Part shown: positions 45,401 through 51,400 of the stretch, one piece after another
Numbering within the stretch: position 1 is the first letter of the stretch
How the letters are laid out: every line of letters begins with the position of its first letter
From: Azorinus chamasolen
Lineage: Eukaryota > Mollusca > Bivalvia > Cardiida > Solecurtidae
Length of the DNA stretch: 64,000 nucleotides
Direction of reading: 5' to 3'
Assembly: GCA_963576725.1 (NCBI GenBank)
Contig: OY755244.1
Location: forward strand, 85,741,121-85,805,120
The notes under the pieces: model-generated
Database searches by the model: none
Told to the model about the DNA's origin: nothing
What the model saw: only the letters and a program-made list of their open reading frames with translations
Translations under genes and position numbers: made by a program

Positions 45401-48400
45401 CTGGGTCATATCTTAGAAAAATGTAGTTTACACTCCAGTGGCCACATTTGTAGCCCAGTCTTCCTCAAACTTGCTCAGAGTGTTTGTCTTGGTGATACCA
45501 AGGCTGAGTGTGATCATGAGTTGGGTGGGAATAAAAAGTAGGTCACTAGGTCAAATCTTAGAAAAACTACTCTAGCGGGCACATTTTAAGCCAAATCATG
45601 ATAAAATCAATATACTAAATCTTTGAAAATCTTGTTCTGCAGAATTACTGCTCATTATCCACTATCAACATTGTTCAAATATTGTCCCTAAGGTCAATTT
45701 TGGCCCTACCCATGGGCTACCCAGCAAAAATCTTTAATCTATGGTAATCAGGTGAGCGATTAAGGGCCATCTTGGCCCTCTTGTTTTAGTTATTTTCCTT
45801 TGTTCTGATTTTCCCACTCCAGCATATTAAAAGTTTATGTGTCATTTGCGAGCAGGTGACACATGTGTTCCTCCGAATACTCTTAAATGAAAGATCGTAC
45901 AACAGAAATTGTTTTAAACTCAAACATGATGATTGCAGCTAGAACCTATGATAGTTTTGATGGTGAATAGTAACAAGTGTGGTAAATTAGGACTTAAGAT
46001 ACGTTTGGTCAAACAATCTTTTTTAAAACAGGACCCAGAGCCATACATAAAAGGTGTACTGATCTATTCAAACTCCTCAATTCCCAGCTAAACTATACCT
46101 TGTTCATAGTCATTACAATCACCTAAAAGGCAATTTTGATGATATGTAGAGAGTTTTGTGGTGTAATAAAGAAAATGTTTTCTTAACCCATTACCTCATA
46201 GGCTATTTTTAGATCCAACCTCTTTCAATAAATCTACTGAAAAAGAGCATTAACTAGAGAAAGGGAATTTTTTTTTTTAGAATTTTTTAGTTTTGAATAT
46301 GGAAAAATAGTCAAACAGGGAGAGCCACACACGGAATGACACCGCACCAAACACCATCTAACAAGAAACGGTAAAGCCACAAGACAAAACATAACAGGAC
46401 GCATATCAAGACGAAACACATTAAACATTAAGCATATTAAACAACAAAATTGACCGTAGGCTGAAAGCAGGAGTGCCGCCTTGGAACGGCCAGCAGCCAA
46501 AAACAATAAAAAAAGGGCTACTGGGGGACTTAAACCTGGTTTACGGGTACCCAACCTCGTCCTTATCCCACTTTCACCAAAGTCAAAATGTAAATAAAAT
46601 TCCCCCTCCAGACAACACCACAACATGCATAACGATGTATGCCAAAATGAAAATGATTTGAAAATAAACGCTATTAGAAGTAAACAAGCAACGTCATCAT
46701 GTAAATGACGTCATAATTTAAAAGTACGGGAAAACTATTTGAAACACTTCTACACCGACATTTAAAAGATCAATCGCAAGAAAATACAATTACTAGTGGA
46801 TATTAATCATACACAACTTTTTTGTTTGAAAAAGAATAAACTTGACATCGTAGGCATCTACTCGATGACTATTCAGGTCAGAGCAGCTGTGGAGTAGTCA
46901 TTTGGGGTACGACAGAACTGGCAAAATACAAATATCTAATTTCCTCCCTCTGTAAACGGGTTTCAGAGGGAATCTTCATAGAGCAAAATTTTAATGCTCT
47001 ATTTATCACAATGGATTCAAAAAGTGGTTATTACAGAGGCGTAGAAAGGCGTATTTATGGAGGAAAGGTTTAAGTGTAAAACTTGTTTAATTAAGGGCTG
47101 ACTGATCTTGGCTCTGTTTGCATAGGCCTGAACAGGATGAATTATGGAGTTAAGTTAAGTTATGGTTATAAGAAAATGTTTCTCTGAGTCTAGCAGGTAG
47201 CGTAGACCAAGATTAGGGCTTATTCTGCTGGTAAGATGGAGTAGTGGTTTATACAATTGATGAGGGAAACAGTGTAGACCCTGATCAGATGCAATGCAAC
47301 ATCTCTCATCTCTCATCACAGATACAGATAATGGTGCATTTTCAGATACTAAAACCATCATTTTTTCCACTAAACCTATGCTGTGACCTTTCTTTCAACC
47401 CTTTCCCTGTTCTTTGTTTATTCCAAATGTCAATACCTACTGAATATTCATGGACAAAATAGTTATAACTAATTATGGAAGGTGAAACATTGTAGCCATT
47501 CCAGAAAGTAAAGAAACATCTTTCAAATTCCAATAGCAAACAGAGCAGACCCTGATCAGACAGCCCCTGTAGGAGCCGTCTTATCTGGGTCTACTCTGTT
47601 TGCAAATGTGTGAAAATGCATTTATATGAGGGAAAGGTTTAAATCTAAAGTGATGATTTCAAAGAGTGGTCACATCATAGGGTTTGGTGGAGATATAAAT
47701 AAACTGTTCTTGAAAATGGTTTAATTTACACATCTTATCCAGACCTCTTATCTCTGACCTAGCTCTGATCTCTGTTTGAAAAACACACTGTTTCTCATGG
47801 TGTTCATGATAAATGCTCTGCTCTTAGGTTTTGCTGTTGCTAAGACCATTTATAAATACTGAAATTTCATAAAAGAATGTTCCATAATTTTGAATTGTCC
47901 TTTCACTGTGAAAATTGTTATTGTTAATTTCTCAGTCAAATATTATTTTGCTGCAAGTCATTAGAATTGCTTTGAAGAGGCAATTCTAATGTCGGAGTTG
48001 CAGCACGATACAGTTTGGCAGAGAAATATTAAAAATATTTTAATTTTAATTTCTAAATACACTTCTTATCCACAGCCCAGGTCACAGGTAATAGTTACCC
48101 CATTCCCTCATAGGCTATTTTTATATCCAACCTTTTTGAATAAATATACTGAAAAGAAGCATTAACTAGAGAAAAGGAACAATTTAGAATTTTGGGGTTT
48201 GAAACCATTGTGATAAATAGGAGCAAATGCTCTATTTATCATAATTGTTTCACAAAGTGACTTTTACAGAGCCGTCAAAAGTCATCAATATCAGGGAAAT
48301 AGTTGAATCTTATCTATTTCAGCCCCATCAGAGAAGGAAGACAAAAACGAGTAAGGGAGAGGTGGTGGCAGAGTCCGGCATCAATACCCATCACCTACTG

Positions 48401-51400
48401 ACCAGCTTCAAACACTTTGGCTGTCAGATTGGCGATGCTTCAGAGACACTCCTGGCCCTGTACCAGTACAAAGACAGCAAATGTATATGCTTGACGTAAG
48501 TTACTAGGGATCTCATCGGGATCCATACTATTGGCATAGGCTGTCACAGATTTGCCATTTGTGGTGATAGTTAGTTGATTTGTTAGCACTTTCAAGACGG
48601 AATTTTCAGATGAATTATTCCTGAATTCAAATAGGCCAAGCTTACTTTGAAAATTCAGGGAAATTTGGGGGTGGGGGAAGGGGGGGGGGAGGGGGGTGTA
48701 ACCTCTCTATGAGCCCTTTCACTGTTTGCAAAAAAAAAATTAGTGACTCATTTCCAACTCTGAAAGTGTTATTATAAATTATGTGTGTACTATCATGCAT
48801 TAATGCTTTTATACAGAGTTGGTCCTTAAATTTTTTTCTTTCTTATACGCTTGTCTTCAGATGGGGCATATTATATCTTGGCGCTGTCCATCCGTTTCAA
48901 ATTCGATAATGAGCAAGATTGCCCCAGCCACTCCAGAATTATTTCCCCTTATTTTATGAATTTCTGTGAACTTTTTCTTGTCCACTCCCTAACTCAAACA
49001 AATGCAATTCAGTCCTTTTCAAATTTGGTCAGCATGTATATTACCATAATATCTCAGTCAAGTTTGTTGTCCTGCATTTAACAACCACCTTCTTTTTAAT
49101 ACTTCAATGTTAAATCAGTACGTGCTTGTTTTAACCCTTTCCTTCATAGGCTATATTTAGATCCAACCTCTTAGAATAAATCTACCCAAAAGGAGCATTA
49201 ACTAGAGAAAAGGAAACATTTGGAATTTTGTAGTTTTGAAACCATTGTGATAAATAGAGCATTTGCTCCTATTGAGAAAATGCTCTATTTATCACAATGG
49301 TTTCAAAAAGTGACTTTTATAGAGGCGTAGAAAGGCGTATATATGGAGGAAAGTGTTAAGGGTTAAGCATGAATTGATCTTTGTATGAATAGTCATTACT
49401 TGTTTTATATTATATAAATATCACATCCTATGGAGAGCGACAGCACGTATTGTCAACCCGAGGTTGGTAATTTTAACCAAGGCTTTAGCCGAGGTGTACA
49501 TAACCATACCGAGGGTTGACAATACGTGCTGTCACTCTCCATTAGATGTGATATATATTTTATTATACAGAACACTACAAACAACACAATCACTTTCGTC
49601 AGCAAATGGTTTTATTTAATAGCAACAATAAACAGTTTGAAACCAAAGTTAAAAAATTTCGGTGCTTAAAAATCGCTTAACAGCTTTACACTTATATTCA
49701 GTACACATAACAGTACTGGTTGAGTCCTTTTCACTGTCCAATCTTGACATATCCTCCGAAATAGTCGCATTACCCGACATTTCTTAAATAGTTAAACAAA
49801 AACGGATGACGTCATTCGATGACGTTGGTCGGATGACGTTACGCACACAATTTAATAAGCGCTCACTGATCTAGACGCACTGTTGCCTGCACGAGATAAT
49901 GTTACATGGAACAGTACAAATTGTTTCATGGTGGACATATGGAAAATTTGTATAGAAAAGCCATGTGAGGTATAATAATGGTAATTATTGGCTTGGACAA
50001 AGGCTGCAGGATCAGATTTACTCTAATTTTATAAGTAAACAGCAGACTCAGATCTGGATCTACTCTGTTTGCATGAAAAGTCTTTAATATGAAGGAAAGG
50101 GTTCAAGCTGGTTTTACTTTACTCAGTACAGTGAAGTTGCTATACATGTATATGCAGGGGCATTTTATGGAGGCATGATGCTGGACAAGTGTAATACAGA
50201 AAGCTTCTGTGGAAGTTGTCTTCATTGTTTTTATTCTTTGTTAATCATTGTTTTGCTTTAAAAGTCACTCTCGTATAATTTTACTTGAAATACAGACAGG
50301 TTCCAATATACTGTGATAATAAAATTCTATGTATGGACTTCGTTACAGGGAGAAATTTGCAGTGAAAAACAGTAAGCTGCTGGTTCCCGAGGACATCGAA
50401 AAGATCAACAATTACTATGGACTATTTACAGTAAGTTGTGCACACTTAATTATCCCAAGTATTTGGACAGATAAACTTAGGCAAATAATGCAGACCCAGA
50501 TTAAGTTGGTTCTGAAGGACTGACCTAATTTCCCAAAGTATTCAGGCCAACTTAAGCACATAGTAACTTCTACACTTAGGCTCATTGAATTCACATACAC
50601 ATTATTCACCATCATTCTGTGCTGCTTAAATGACTTGGAAATTTTACGTGCAGCTAGGCAAGTAACACCACGGGGGCAAGTGTATATCTTGCAGACACAA
50701 CTTTCTAGTTTTAAAAAAAGACATTGAAAAATGTACTTTTATTATTGAAGCAGAAATTTGCAGACGGCAATTGCTCATAGTACAGAAGGTTTACATTTTC
50801 AACACTGTTGTAGAATCCTTAAGCAATAGTTTTGATCCAGATGAACTGCCAAGTGTCCAATCAGCCTCCAGTCTGTTTTGTGTTCTGATATTCTCAAAAG
50901 AGGACAAGAATTATTTTAGAATTAAAGCGGAGAGTAATTTTGCTGTTTGTTTTTGCACAGGATCTGACCAATGAAGACCTGGAGAAGGATCTATTCCTAG
51001 TGGCCCACATTTACAGAGTTGGTAAGACTTCATAGTATAGCTTGTTTATGGAAGAAAACCTATTTATATTAATCTTTTACTTTGTAGAAACACCTTTGCA
51101 AAGTAAATTTTTATAATGATTTATGAACACAGAATTTCATGGCTGGAAGAACATTTCTAGAATTCCATATGAAAACAGAGCAGATCCTGACTAGATGGCT
51201 TCTGCAGGAGGTGTCAGATCAGGGGCTACTCTGTTTGCAAAGACGTCCATAGGCATCTCTATCAGGTAAAGGGTTAATCAGATTTAATCTCTACAATTGG
51301 TTTAATGAAAATTGTAAGAAATGAAATGGATGTATTGTATGATGGCTTTCATCTGCAGAGATATTTAAACCTTCTTTCAAAATATTTATCTTGGCAATAT

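Larger units (their letters stand above)
49356..50107 (+). mobile_element. Family B MITE split by palindrome O
   Basis: AGCATGAATTGATCTTTGTA TGAATAGTCATTAC before; TAATAATGGTAATTATTGGC TTGG...GAAGGAAAGGGTTCA after the insertion. Confidence 0.6.

Noticed and set aside
46033..46054. Possible extra DOCK exon (GACCCAGAGCCATACATAAAAG between AG and GT)
   Set aside because: 22 nt is not a multiple of three, whereas exons 6 and 7 already join in phase; no family similarity.
49649..49780. Confident small protein gene
   Set aside because: 43 codons, no homology recognised, repeat context; kept only as a low-confidence frame.
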